Positions 23,612 to 35,463 of a stretch of 64,000 nucleotides of DNA are shown here, piece by piece. The first letter of the stretch is position 1. Each line of letters opens with the position of its first letter. The notes under the pieces were generated by a model. That model was not told the DNA's origin. It made no database searches and saw only the letters and a program-made list of their open reading frames with translations. The position numbers and the translations under genes were made by a program. Origin of the DNA: Calliopum simillimum (lineage: Eukaryota; Arthropoda; Insecta; Diptera; Lauxaniidae); contig OX638370.1 in NCBI GenBank assembly GCA_951812925.1, forward strand, positions 108,266,897 through 108,330,896, read 5' to 3'.

Positions 23612-26600
23612 ATGACTCGTCCACAAACACGTACACGTAGGATGAGTAATAATTATAATGACATTCCTATCGGCATTTTGGCAATACAAAAATTTGCCCG
23701 AAAATGTTGTCCACAATTTCACTGGAATAAAGAACTGCTGTAAGATTGTTGTTGGTATTATATAATGTGTACCTTCATATTTTTTATGTCTTTTACTTTA
23801 TATTTCAGTTTTAAGTCATCAATTCTAGGGCTAACTTACATTGCTTACACCTGTTATCATATGACAAGAAAACCAATTGCTGTCCTTAAGCCTGAATTAT
23901 TAAATTGCTCAACAACAACGCACAATGAAACGACTGATTGTGGGTATGCGCCTTTTGGTAAGAAAACATATGTGTACTATCTAGTGCAGCACAAACTACA
24001 CTTAATTTAACTAAGTTTTCAAATTCATAAAAATATCAAAATATTTTGTATAAAATTCCAAAAACTGAAATTTATACAATCATCAACAATCAGATTAGTT
24101 AGATTAAGTAATGGTTCATAGAAAAATTTTTACATGCATTTTTTATTTTGACATTTTATCAGCGAAAAAAGTTTCTTTAGAATATCTGAGGTTTGAGGTA
24201 AGAATTTTTTTAGTTGGTCCTTTAAAGACAAAATACGATTGTCAAAGCACATCCCTCATATAGAGATAGGGGAAAGTTACCAATGTGTACTAAGATGGAA
24301 CTAGAACAAGTAACCGCCCTTGAAGAAGATCAATCTTCGTTTTGGTTAAATCAACTGTTACTAATCTGGCTATATTTTCTAAATGTTGCATTTCAAGCTT
24401 TAAACAGAGCCATCGAGTTGATGCCATATATACTTATATTTCTAAAGCTTTTGACAAAGTGTGTCATAGTTGAAATTGAAAAAATTGAAAAATTTCTTGA
24501 ATTGTATTGCCTTATTTGCTATTTTGAAATCAATAAGTTTGTTGCAACTTCTGGTGTACCTCAAGGCAGTATTCTGGCCGCTTCTTTTCAATATATTCCT
24601 AGATGATACTAATTTTATGAACTTTACTCATTATTTGCAAGAATCGAAATTCCATGCATTTTTCAACTTAGAAAATTATAACAATTTAAGGAAAAAAAGA
24701 AAACTACTTAATACGGCTATGGTGACATATGTTTTGGTTACCGCCACGCAACCATCTTCAGACCAATTTATGTTTAATTTGATTTATTTTAAATTAAATG
24801 AAATAGCAATTAAAAAATTTAACTTTCTTGTCTGTAGTCGGGTTTGAACTATGATCATTCGAACTTAAACTCTCCACGTAGCGCATTTATCAACGGACCG
24901 TGCTGTGCTCTCATAGTAATTGCTAGCTTAAGTGCCTTTATGCATTTTTTATTGTTATTTTCTATTCTCCTTTGTCATAATTCCTGTTGTTGCTTTTGAT
25001 TTTTGATATATGTAGATAGATAGGTGATATGCTGATGATATAGAAATTTTAAGTTAAATTGTTACTATTAGTGATTCTTTTTTGTTGCAGAATGATATTA
25101 ATGAGGTCTTTAATTGGAGTGTACTTAATTGTCTGCCCTTAAATTTAAAAAATGTTTCTCTCTTACTTTCGGAGTCACGAATTACTTCACCTAGAGCAGT
25201 GGTCGGCAAATTAAAGAGAGAAGATTTGTGTTTGAGCGTAGATAGAAGATGGAAAGAGGCAGACAGAGATAGATTTTTGAGTGCACAATTGTGCTATGAA
25301 ATGCGGATCACTGACCTAGAGTGAATTATCTGTCTGCACTGCTACTGGTTATCTCTATCCGAGATCTTGGAGTGATTTTTGATTGTAAATTTACCCTATA
25401 AATTGAATTGTACCCAAAGCTTATTCTGTACTTGCCCTTGTTCGAAGGCATAGTTCGGAATTTACTGACCGGTATACGCTAAATACACTTTATATTGCAT
25501 TTGTCAGGTCTAGTTTAGAATATTCCTCTTTTATTTGGAACCCTTAATTTTTAGTACATGCTTTAAGAATTAAAAGAATTCAAAACTCTTTAATGAAATT
25601 TGCGTTACGCTTCCCGAATTGTAATATTCTTTTGCATAAAATCTCTTGAATTGATACGTAAGATTCACTCTCTTACTCTTATCTTTTTTATTTAACTTCC
25701 GGTACAATTGACTGTGGCCCGCTACTTAAAGCTGTGGTGTTTATTTAATGTTCCGATCGGAACGTTGCGATATTGTGATTTGTTTTAAATGTCACTTCAT
25801 AGGACTCATTACGCTACTAATGAGCATATTACAAGAGCCTAGCCGTAATGCAACAATTTATTGGCTAATAATGATCTTGATTTTTCGTTTTCTAAACTTT
25901 GTTTTAAGTCTTCACTTGGTAATGTATTTTAAATTTTTTCTTAAATAATTATTTTGTTATTTTAGTTTTTTATTTTTTCATCGTACTGAAATTTTGAAAA
26001 GTTTGTTTGATAAAAAGTACTTTTTATAACTTTCCCAAAGATGTTATATCCACTTTTTACTTATTTAAGTGTAGTTAAAAACAATTCAATGTTTATAAAA
26101 TTAAGCCTAAACATCCCTTTTTATTTCCTTCATTATTTTATTTGTTAGTTATTAATAATTTACCCACCGATGTAAACATTGAATCTAGAACCACAATACT
26201 TTTTTTTATTAAATTTCTCCGTAATTCAAAAGAATAAATAATAATTAAAATGTTTTTTTATTTATTCTTAGTTGGCCCTGATGCCGCCGCTATATTTGGC
26301 GCCATGGACTCAGCTTTTCTGTTTAGCTACGCACTAGCCATGTTCGGGTCCGGTTTTATCGCTGAACGCGTATCATTGCGTTATTTTCTTGCATTCGGCA
26401 TGATGTTGTCTGGTGTTTTTACATATCTGTTTGGTGTTGCGAAACCATTTAATATCCATAGCACATCGTATTTTCTATTAGTTCAAATATGCGCAGGCAT
26501 TTTCCAGACCACAGGTTGGCCTGGTGTTGTCACGCTGGTGGGTCGCTGGTTTGGTAAATCCAAACGTGGTTTAATTTTCGGCATTTGGAACAGTCATACG

Positions 26601-29600
26601 TCAATTGGCAACATATTAGGCACATTAATTGCGGCTTACTACATTGAATCCGATTGGTCGTATTCATTTATATTGCCAGGCATTATAATGGCGGTGGTAG
26701 GATTCATACTATTTTTATTAGTAGTTGATTCACCAGAAATCGTTGGGTTGCAAACACAACGCGGTGTATTAGAAAGGCGTCCATCAAACGATTCAGATAT
26801 TGATGAAGAACGTGGTGGTGATGACAGTGCAAACTCTACAAATTATGATGCCGTAAGTATAACATATGCTTTTATTTAACACTTTTATTCTTGATAATAT
26901 GTAGTTGTACAAAACATTTGCATACAAAGAAATCAAACAAAATCTTAATTAATAACATTTTAATATTTTCATAATTCAAAACCAAACCAACAAAAAATTT
27001 CTGATTTCAATTCATTAATTTGGGTATTCAAATTCAATTTTGAATTGATTTGCTTAATGGATGCAGGATGTTAGAAATTATAGCAGTATTGTGAACTCAG
27101 TAAGTGCATGTGTTGGTAGAGTTGTTGTTATCATGGTTGTATTAGCCACATACCTATTTAATCATATAATTGTTCGTGCTTAAATCATGAAGATTCTCTA
27201 TATGATATGAAAAATTTCAATATTATATAAACCTATATATTTTTAGGAAATCAGTTATCGTCCTACGGAACGCACACCGATTTTAGCAAATCCATCTACG
27301 GCTGTCACAACGACAATGCAGCGTCCGATTGGCTTACTAGATGCTCTCTACATTCCAGGCGTTATAGAGTTCTCATTGTGTTTATTCTTTTCCAAATTGG
27401 TCAGTTACACATTTCTGTATTGGTTGCCACTTTACATACAATCATCCAGTGAGTGAAATTTGAATTAACTTCTTTATAACTTTAACGATTGCTAGATCAT
27501 TTTGTTATAAATAATTTGAAATTTATAGGTACATTAGGTCCAAGTCACTCTGCTGAATTATCGACGTCCTTTGATGTAGGCGGAATCATAGGTGCAATTG
27601 TAGCAGGGATGGTATCAGATTATACAGGCATGTCTGCTACAACATGCACTGTGATGTTATTTTTTGCATCCCCAGTGGTAAGTTCTAGAGAAAGTAATAG
27701 CAAAAATTTGCAATTGATAAATTATGGAAGAATACTCTTTCTTAACCCTTCCGTTTCTAACACAGATAAGGGGGCATGGCAAGTGTAGAAAAGTACACAT
27801 GCGATAAGAAATAAAAATAAACAGTTTTAGTGAAAAATCGGTAAAAGTTCAAAAGTATAGAAAAACATCTTAAATATCGGTAAAATTCAAGTATCGAAAA
27901 ACATGCAAAATATAGATAAAAGTCCAAAAGTATCAAAAAACATCAAAAAACATCAAAATATAGGTAAATGTCCAAAAGTATTGAAAAATATTTATACATA
28001 TATCGGTAAAAGTCCAAAAGTTTCAAAAAAACATCCAAAAAGTGGTGTAAGTCCAAAAGTATAGAAAATCATTTAAAATATCGGTAAAAGTAAAAAAGTA
28101 TCGTAAAACATCCAAAATATCGGTAAAAGCGCAAAAGTAGCGAAAAACATCCGATATATCGGTAAAAGTCCAAAAGTATCGGAAAACATGCGAAATAAGT
28201 ATCGTTAAAAATCCAGAAGTATCGAAAAACGTCCCAAATAGCAGTTAAAGTATCGAAAAACATTATTATTTACTGATTTAAAATAAATCAATAAAAAAAT
28301 AATAACAATACAAAAGGAGCACTGGCAGCATCTTCAGCTCTCTAATCTATGAAATTAACAAAATAATTAAGAGAGCAAGTGTTTTATAATACAAGAAGAT
28401 AAAAAAAAGGTTAATTTAAGTAAAGGTTGTCAAAAATCATATTAATATTTGATAATGAAAAATCTTTAAGATCGGAAGGAATTAAATTTCCAGAAATGTT
28501 AATTCGAAAATTAGTAAATGATGGACAGTTTTCAAGTAAATGTTTTGTTGATATAGTATTATTGCAGTGGGGACAGTAAAACATTTAAAATATCGGTAAA
28601 AGATCAAAAGTATCGAACAATTTTCAAAACATCGATAAAAGTCCAAAAGTATCTTAAAACATCTAAAATATCAGTAAAAGTTCAAAAGTATCGAAAAACA
28701 TCAAAAATATCGGTAAAAGTCTGAAAGTATCAAAAACATGCAAAATTTCGATGCAGAACAGGTTTCTTGCAAGCAAGAGAAAATTACAACAAAAAGTTTT
28801 CTCACTCCATTGTCATATCATCTTTCTTAAGAACACAGCATTACACTGTGGGTGCTATTGTTGTTGTATTTATATGGGAAACATTGATCTTGTTTTTAAA
28901 TGGCTTAATGTCAACTTATGAGGATAATTTTTTGTTTTGTGCCATATACATCACAGCACCTTTCACATAAAAAAATATATAGAAAATCGATTAAATAGTT
29001 AGCTGGTAAAAGGGGGGCAAAGAAAATCGTTCAGATATTTATATATAGATTTAAACTACGCTCGTTGTCTTGTATTGACCAACTATTAAATAAAATTGAT
29101 TTCGAACTCAATATTTTGTATTGTTCTTGAATTGAAAGGTCCATAATGCAATCAAACAAAATTTGTCAAAAGTCATAACTCGTCGTTTATTGAATGGCAT
29201 TGCATTTTTTTTCTCTATTTTTAGCTTCTAATGTATCAACAATATGGAGGAATATCCTCAACTGTAAGCATTTTGCTACTTGGAATTGCTGGTATTCTTG
29301 TAAATGGACCATACGCATTGATAACAACATCAGTAAGTGCTGAATTGGGTCAGCACAGTTCACTTGAAGGAAATGCCAAAGCATTAGCAACGGTTACTGC
29401 CATTATTGATGGTACTGGCTCTATAGGTACTTTTAAATGGAACTATAAATATTTAGAACATATTGCTATATATTACAAATCATGCATTTTAGGTGCTGCT
29501 GTTGGTCCTCTTTTCGCGGGTGTTATTTCAATGAGCCACGGTTGGCAAGATGTATTTTACATGCTTATTATAGCTGATATATTGGCAATGTTATTATTAA

Positions 29601-29665
29601 TACGTTTAGTAACAAAAGAGTTTGGTAGATTAAGAAGACGCACGGCTAGAATACGTATAGAATAG
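23612..29665 (+). CDS. SLC37-family sugar-phosphate exchanger (major facilitator)
   Basis: Eight coding exons (23612-23739, 23809-23957, 26272-26852, 27067-27099, 27247-27448, 27529-27677, 29225-29426, 29493-29665) give 538 residues in one frame. The ATG at 23612 is the first after an in-frame TGA (23594). The CT|GTAAGA donor at 23740 joins exon 2 in phase 2. SLC37 hallmarks are YIAYTCYHMTRKP in the first membrane helix, GAMDSAFLFSYA, GWPGVVTLVGRWFGKSKRG, FGIWNSHTSIGNILG, PGVIEFSLCLFFSKLVSYTF and the late ATVTAIIDGTGSIGAAVGPL. Family members exchange glucose 6-phosphate or related sugar phosphates for phosphate, in vertebrates at the ER membrane. The large loop encoded around 26760-27280 is acidic. 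Exon 4 is a 33-nt in-phase microexon. Intron 2 carries a dead LINE and a tRNA-like repeat; intron 6 carries a minisatellite. AATAAA is at 29817. Confidence 0.92.
24283..25720 (+). pseudogene. Dead jockey-like LINE reverse transcriptase in SLC37 intron 2
   Basis: Shifting frames still spell RT motifs in order: SKAFDKVCH (about 24440), SGVPQGS (24550), PLLFNIFLDD (24580-24607), YADDIEI (25030), LQNDINEVFNWS (25082) and FVRSSLEYSSFIWNP (25500). Frameshifts, stops and an insertion between the LDD and YADD motifs show it is not functional. The motif order and VRSSLEY tail fit the jockey group of non-LTR retrotransposons. The limits are approximate. Confidence 0.75.
24608..25012 (-). mobile_element. 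tRNA-like repeat, copy 1, inserted in the dead LINE
   Basis: The body (24649-25010) matches 47766-48137. On the minus strand it has a box B-like AGTTCAAACCC (24840-24850) and, about 40 bases upstream of that, a box A-like segment containing GGTCCGTTGATAAATGC (about 24883-24900). The left 39 bases (24608-24646) are the reverse complement, at about 35/39, of the right end of copy 2. The right end seems truncated. It may be a tRNA-derived SINE, or a TIR element that captured one. Confidence 0.6.
27810..28760. repeat. Minisatellite, about 40-bp unit, in SLC37 intron 6
   Basis: About 15 diverged units follow the pattern TATCGGTAAAAGTCCAAAAG then TATCGAAAAACATCCAAAA. Two blocks (27810-28265 and 28580-28760) are separated by about 310 bases of unrelated sequence (28270-28575), most likely an insertion. 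Apparent minus-strand frames here are by-products of the repeat. Confidence 0.8.
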
Positions 29666-29816
29666 GTCAGTGTAGAGATTTTAATATGTTTAGATACATT
29701 TTTATACTATTTTTTTTAATATGTATGTATGTATATGTTAATCGTAATTTCAAGTTTGTACGTGTAAGTATGTATGTAAATATATAATGTGTTAGATACG
29801 AATATTATATACTAAT

Positions 29817-29822
29817 AATAAA
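29817..29822 (+). promoter_or_regulatory. Polyadenylation signal of the SLC37 gene
   Basis: AATAAA lies 152 bases after the stop codon. Confidence 0.5.
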
Positions 29823-30678
29823 AGAAAAAACAAAAAAAAAATGGTCTATTAAATACTTATAATTGTAGATAATCATAACTTAGCGTATTTTTATAATTCA
29901 ACATATCTATCTAATTAAAATAAGTTCTTACGCGAAAGCTAATTAAAATATTTTATTCCACAATATTTTTATCTGCATCTTGATGGGATAATGTTTTAGT
30001 TAAAGGTTCAAGTGCGCTGAATCTAAATTATCATTAACTTTAAAGTGCGTTTATTTATAGCATTATTATGTATCACGATATGATTGAATGACTGAAAATT
30101 TAGAATTTACTTTGACTTTAGCATTAAGAAAAAATAGGATTCATTGAAATTTCTTATGAAATATATTTTTAACGATAATACCTGCTAGAGACCTGAGGAT
30201 TTGACTGGCGACAACATTATTTCACACAAATCTCGGCGTATCGACTTAAATATTCACGATCCCAGACAAATGAAAGCGTTTTAAGAAAGCTTTACTTCAC
30301 TTTAATTCATCAATATTTCTAAATGTTTGGAGGTGTCAGAAGGCTGATTTAAAATTCGCGTGACAAATTTCAACAAAATATTTTTTAATAAAATTGAATA
30401 TTAATTGCAAAATTTGACAAATACATTGAAGGCTATTGATTACATTTCTCATGTCTATTGCTAGATAGTGTACGTATGCACAGTCGAAATTGACTTTAAT
30501 TTACCATGAGGCATGCCTGGAGACTGAAGATTTAGCACTTTAAAGTTTTGTATGCAATATCTTGTGATCGAGCTTATTTTCAGTGTCATACTAGAAACCA
30601 TTTAGAAGTTTAATTTTGATGATCAATCAATGAAATTTTGTTACAAAAAATATGTAAAATTAGGTGATACGCAGATAA
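29823..30678. other. Intergenic sequence, nothing recognised
   Basis: No open frame, TIR pair or RNA gene was seen between the SLC37 3' end and the large palindrome. Confidence 0.4.
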
Positions 30679-32431
30679 CACTATGCAACAGCCAAATCTC
30701 CCAGTGAATGCCACTATCCATTTCATATGTAAAATGGGCTGCTGATTCCGAAAATCGCATTATTTTTTTTTATTTCGTGTCGTTTTCGAGATATCGGTCA
30801 TTTTCGATTTTCGGACCAAAAAAAAAGATAGTTCCATTTAAATACAAATATCACAAGAACCAATGTTTGTATTCGAACGTATTATATCTCATATTGAAGG
30901 TAATTAAATTACCTACAAATGATATTCACATCACTTTTTGGTTGGTTTGTTAGTTTCGGCGAAATAAATTGATTTCTAAAAAAAACATTTTTTTTGTTTC
31001 GAAAAAATTAACAAAAAATCGAAATCAACTGCAGATTTATACAAGAAGAAATAACTTTTTTATAATTTTTCTTTTTTTTTGTATCATAGACTATATATTT
31101 GTGAAGAAAATAAGACACCACTTAAAAAAATCGATGGAAAAATGCAAAAGTTGTATACAATTCATTGAAAAGTTACCAAAATGCGTTTTTCCCTATTTTT
31201 TTCGTTTTTTTGTAATAAACTGTTCGATAATTAAAACTTTTTGTAAAATACATAAGAAAATCCAAAAAATTCTTAAAGTAGGCGTTAAAAAAAAAATACC
31301 CGTGTCTCGTCGTTTTTCTCCAGCACGTCAGATTTTTTTTAATCGATTTTTGAAGTTTTTTAATCCACTGTACATGAAAAATACAAAAATAGCGCATTCT
31401 TGTGTTAAATCGATGAATTTAACTATATGATCCTTACATTTGAGGTGTATTATGTGTTCAGTAAACTTATGCAGGATACTACGAGGAATATTTTTGTAGA
31501 CAATTTTAACCCTTTAAAACCCCCACATGTGGGTCATTTTGACCTAAATGTGGGGGGTCAAAATGACCCACTTGTAAGGGTCTTAGAGGGTTAAAATTTT
31601 CTACAAAAATATTCCTCGTAGTATCCTGCATAAGTTTACTGAACACATAATACACCTCAAATGTAAGGATCATATAGTTAAATTCATCGATTTAACACAA
31701 GAATGCGCTATTTTTGTATTTTTCATGTACAGTGGATTAAAAAACTTCAAAAATCGATTAAAAAAAAAATCTGACGTGCTGGAGAAAAACGACGAGACAC
31801 GGGTATTTTTTTTTAACGCCTACTTTAAGAATTTTTTGGACTTTCTCATGTGTTTTACAAAAAGTTTTAATTATCGAACAGTTTATTACAAAAAAACGAA
31901 AAAAAATAGGGAAAAACGCATTTTGGTAACTTTTCAATGAATTGTATACAACTTTTGCATTTTTCCATCGATTTTTTTAAGTGGTATCTTATTTTCTTCA
32001 CAAATATATAGTCTATGATACAAAAAAAAAGAAAAATTATAAAAAAGTTATTTCTTCTTGTATAAATCTGCAGTTGATTTTGATTTTTTGTTAATTTTTT
32101 CGAAAAAAAAAATGTTTTTTTAGAAATCAATTTATTTCGCCGAAACTAACAAACCAACCAAAAAGTGATGTGAATATCATTTGTAGGTAATTTAATTACC
32201 TTTAATATGAGATATAATACGTTCGAATACAAACATTGGTTCTTGTGATATTTGTATTTAAATGGAACTATCTTTTTTTTTGGTCCGAAAACCGAAAATG
32301 ACCGATATCTCAAAAACGACACGAAATAAAAAAAAAATAATGCAATTTTCGGAATCAGCAGCCCATTTTACATATAAAATGAATAATGGCATTCCCTGGG
32401 GAAAAAATTTTTACTCATTTGTTGCATAGTG
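30679..32431. mobile_element. 1.75 kb near-perfect foldback element
   Basis: Two arms of about 830 bases are inverted copies with few mismatches and small indels. Outer ends are CACTATGCAACA (30679) and TGTTGCATAGTG (to 32431), with TAA on both flanks. Divergence is highest in the outer 60 bases. The arms meet at TTAA, except for an 81-bp insertion there. Long minus- and plus-strand frames across the arms mirror each other and resemble no protein I know. The TAA flank would fit a PIF/Harbinger-type 3-bp duplication, but no transposase is present. Confidence 0.9.
31510..31590. mobile_element. 81-bp TTAA-flanked mini-element at the palindrome centre
   Basis: It is flanked by TTAA at 31506-31509 and 31591-31594. 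Inside are two inverted GTGGGTCATTTTGACC / GGTCAAAATGACCCAC arms and CCCTTTAA-type ends. TTAA duplication is the mark of piggyBac-type insertion. Confidence 0.7.
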
Positions 32432-32834
32432 TAATTTCCTTCTCCGAAATATCGCAAACTGAAATATTGAAAAAACCAGTTTTTTGCACTTTTTTAACTT
32501 TTTAGAAAAATTAAATTAGGTTTTAAAGAAAAAGACTAGTGCTTTTAACTACTTTATCAAATTTTATGTAAATAAATTACCTTGTCCTGTTAAATAACCC
32601 CAAAATGTACCGAAATACGGGCTAGTACCTAATTCCGTCAGTTTTTCCTTTTTGTTCAAAAATAAGAAAACTAAACGCTGTTTCAAATATTTTTGAACCA
32701 AAATATACTTTAAATTTAATTATATTTTTTATTAGTATGATGTTAGATAGCATACGAATTTTTGTAAGGGTTTCTAGGATTACATATTTTTATATTTAAT
32801 TGAAATTTGTTAAATTCACAATTTGTTAACTTAA

Positions 32835-32973
32835 CCCTTTAACGACCAGGTCTAAGTACGCGAAAGAATTTCAAAATAAAAATTCGACAAAATCGAAGTA
32901 ATGGGGGATAATAAAACTTTCATTCAAGCAAATGGGGTTCTGGCAAACATACTTGCCTTTAGTCGTTAAAAGG
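32835..32973. mobile_element. 139-bp TTAA-flanked MITE (piggyBac-like)
   Basis: TTAA at 32831-32834 and 32974-32977 flank the ends CCCTTTAACGACCAGG and CCTTTAGTCGTTAAAAGG, which are imperfect inverted repeats. Confidence 0.65.
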
Positions 32974-32977
32974 TTAA

Positions 32978-33905
32978 AAACCGATTTCTAATAGTTTTAA
33001 AGCGAAATAAACTATTTTTTAAAAAGAAAACTAGAATTTTATTTCTGCCGTAATTAGGTGCATTATTTTGTACGAGTGAACGTTATTCCGCGACTATCAC
33101 GTAATTAGGAAAATAACGAAGTTTCAATCTTGGAAAATAAACTGTTGATAGTTTGCAAACATAATATTTTTTTATCACGTAATAAGTAAACTTTTCTGAA
33201 TGGAGTGATGTAATTACGGCATATAATTTGCTCTTTCAAAACTATAAATAATTGTGTACAATGTGAACAATTCTCAAAAATGTCAGATACGTTGTTCATA
33301 TAATTACACAGCAAAAAGTTTGAGGATAAAGTATAAACTTTGGATTTGTATTCATTCCAATTTGGTTTGAATTTTACACCCAAACTATTTGCTGCGTAGC
33401 TAAAAGTTTCATAAAAAAGTTTTCTCTAAAACGCTAGGGTGACCCAAGAAAAGTTTTTGTAAAACAAGTCCGAATATCGGTTTTAACCCTATAACTCTTC
33501 AGAGATACATTTTAGACCCCCCTTTCAGATGCAATTTTTTGTTAGTCTAATTTACTGGGGTTGTACTGTATAAACAAGTGACGCAGGCTAAATTATAAAA
33601 AATTTCCTAAATCAAAGTATCTAACTATTTCATATAAAAAAAAAATAGATTAGAGATATTAATATTTTAAAATTGTGAACAAAGAGTATACACTCGGTTT
33701 TGCTCGGAAATATTTGAAAAATTGTTAAAATGATATTGATAGTGAAATTTGAAAAATTAACTTTTTATATCAATCTAAACGTTAACATTCGAAAGTTATT
33801 ACAAAAAACTATCCGAAAACTAATAAAAGAGTCAACAATTTAGGCTTTGAAAAGCCAAATTTTTTTGAAAACACTTTTCAACGAATTTCAGGTTTTTATT
33901 TTTAA
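32978..33905. other. Intergenic AT-rich sequence
   Basis: Nothing recognised apart from scattered AATTACGTGATAG/GTAATTA motifs near 33040-33240. Confidence 0.35.
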
Positions 33906-34582
33906 CTGAGTTCAGACCATAAAATTATTATTCCTTGCTATTGACATAATAGAACTGCATTTCCGAAATTTTTCCATCACGTTTCAATTTTCAGATAAAT
34001 TGACAAATCCAAAATCACGACTTACATCCGCGCGAAAATAAATTAAAAAATTTTTATCCGTCAGAATTTAAAAAAAAAAAAAAATGTCAAGTGATTTAGA
34101 AAATAGCAATAATTTCAAATCTGAAAAAATTTTTAAATCGGTCCGGCAGATTTTTTTGTATGCCCGTTTAATTGAGAAAATGTACTGAAAAAACCAAAAA
34201 CCAACCATCTTTAATTACATAAATCTTGCCTAAATCAATACAAAATTAAAAAGAACTCTTGACGAGCTTATGCGTCATTATTTTAACTTTATTTTGATAC
34301 CAAAAACTTAAAGATTGGACCATGAATAACCAACTAATTTCCTTTTGAACAAAAAATGTTAGTACAGAAAGTCATACAAAAGCTATTGAATTTTTAATTT
34401 TGTATTGATTTAGGCAAGATTTATGTAATTAGAGATGGTTGGTTTTTGATTTTTTCAGTACATTGAAATTATTGCTATTTTTTTAACGTTTGACATTTTT
34501 TTTTTTTTAAATTCTGACGGATAAGTCGTGATTTTCTATTATGTCAATAGCAAGGAATAATAATTTCATGGTCTGAACTCAG
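33906..34582. mobile_element. Foldback-type MITE
   Basis: Left end CTGAGTTCAGACCATAAAAT through ATTCCTTGCTATTGACATAA is mirrored to 34582. Inner inverted segments include AACCATCTTTAATTACATAA (34203) against its complement near 34420. Weak inverted similarity continues a further 40-50 bases outside both ends. Confidence 0.8.
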
Positions 34583-34649
34583 ATAATTTTTTGCCGTTGA
34601 ACAGTGTACTTTCGTTGGAAAAAGTTTAATATGATTTGAAAAAATATCA

Positions 34650-34813
34650 ATATGTGACCTGGTCTATGAAAAGAGGGCTTACGTGTCAAAAAAAAAGTTT
34701 TCCAATTTTTTGCCGATTCGCATAAATTGACCTTTAAAAGTTGTTTGTCAGTTGTTTTCACAAAAATTTTTTTTTCGTACGTAAGCCCCTTTTTCATAGA
34801 TCAGGTCACATAT
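34650..34813. mobile_element. 164-bp MITE
   Basis: Arms of about 35 bp: ATATGTGACCTGGTCTATGA then GAGGGCTTACGT, mirrored from 34778 to 34813 with a few differences. Confidence 0.75.
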
Positions 34814-34881
34814 GGAAAAGGTTTAAATCGGTGTAAAAATCTGTATCTGAAGCATTTCATAAAAAACGACGACTTTCAACC

Positions 34882-35239
34882 GTTCAGAGTAGAGTCTGAG
34901 TTGTCAAAAAATAAATTGTGTTTCTTTTTTTGTTCAGGGTGAAATCAGAGCGCGCTCTATGAGCTCAGAATGAAACGACGTAGGTTCAGAGTATAAGACG
35001 GAACACATCAAAATAGACATTTGAATGTAGAAAAATAAACAAAATAAAATAAAAACAAACTTGATTTTAGATTGTGCTGGTTATTTTGAAATAAAATAAA
35101 ATAAATTTAATAATTTATTTGAATTTTTTGGCAGTTTGACCGACTTTCAATGGAAAAATGTTCAAGTGTGTTTCATAAATAAATTAGGGCGCTCTGAGCG
35201 TGCTCTGTTCAGGTTTACTCGACAAGCTCTACTCTGAAC
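34882..35239. mobile_element. MITE with GTTCAGAGTAGAG ends
   Basis: A perfect 13-bp terminal inverted repeat, GTTCAGAGTAGAG / CTCTACTCTGAAC, encloses a non-coding interior that also has an inverted GAGCGCGCTC-type motif pair. Confidence 0.6.
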
Positions 35240-35463
35240 AAAAAAAGAAAAACGCCTAGTGAGAACGCTTTATAAAAAAATTTAATTTTTCTGTATGCGT
35301 ATTTTCATATCAAAACAAGATTTCAACGAGTTCACGTCGCTCGGATGATGAAAGTTAAGAGGAATATGATTTTTTTCTTAATCGATAGTCGATAGTGTCA
35401 TAGAGAAAATTCCACCCGGCGGAGAAGGAGGCAAAAACATGGAAGTTCGTTCAGGTTTTATAC

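Noticed and set aside
23765..24010. Start of the SLC37 protein at an ATG in the exon 2 frame (23765)
   Set aside because: That ATG lies in the polypyrimidine tract before a good acceptor, and an upstream exon joins in the right phase and begins after an in-frame stop.
24283..24847. Two open frames in SLC37 intron 2 taken as genes
   Set aside because: They are pieces of the dead LINE and the tRNA-like repeat, with frameshifts within RT motifs.
28069..28263. Minus-strand frame rich in FYRYF repeats
   Set aside because: It is the complement of the intronic minisatellite.
30969..32130. Long mirrored open frames on both strands inside the big palindrome
   Set aside because: They are rich in Lys, Phe and Ile, mirror each other across the dyad and resemble no family. 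They come from AT-rich inverted repeats.
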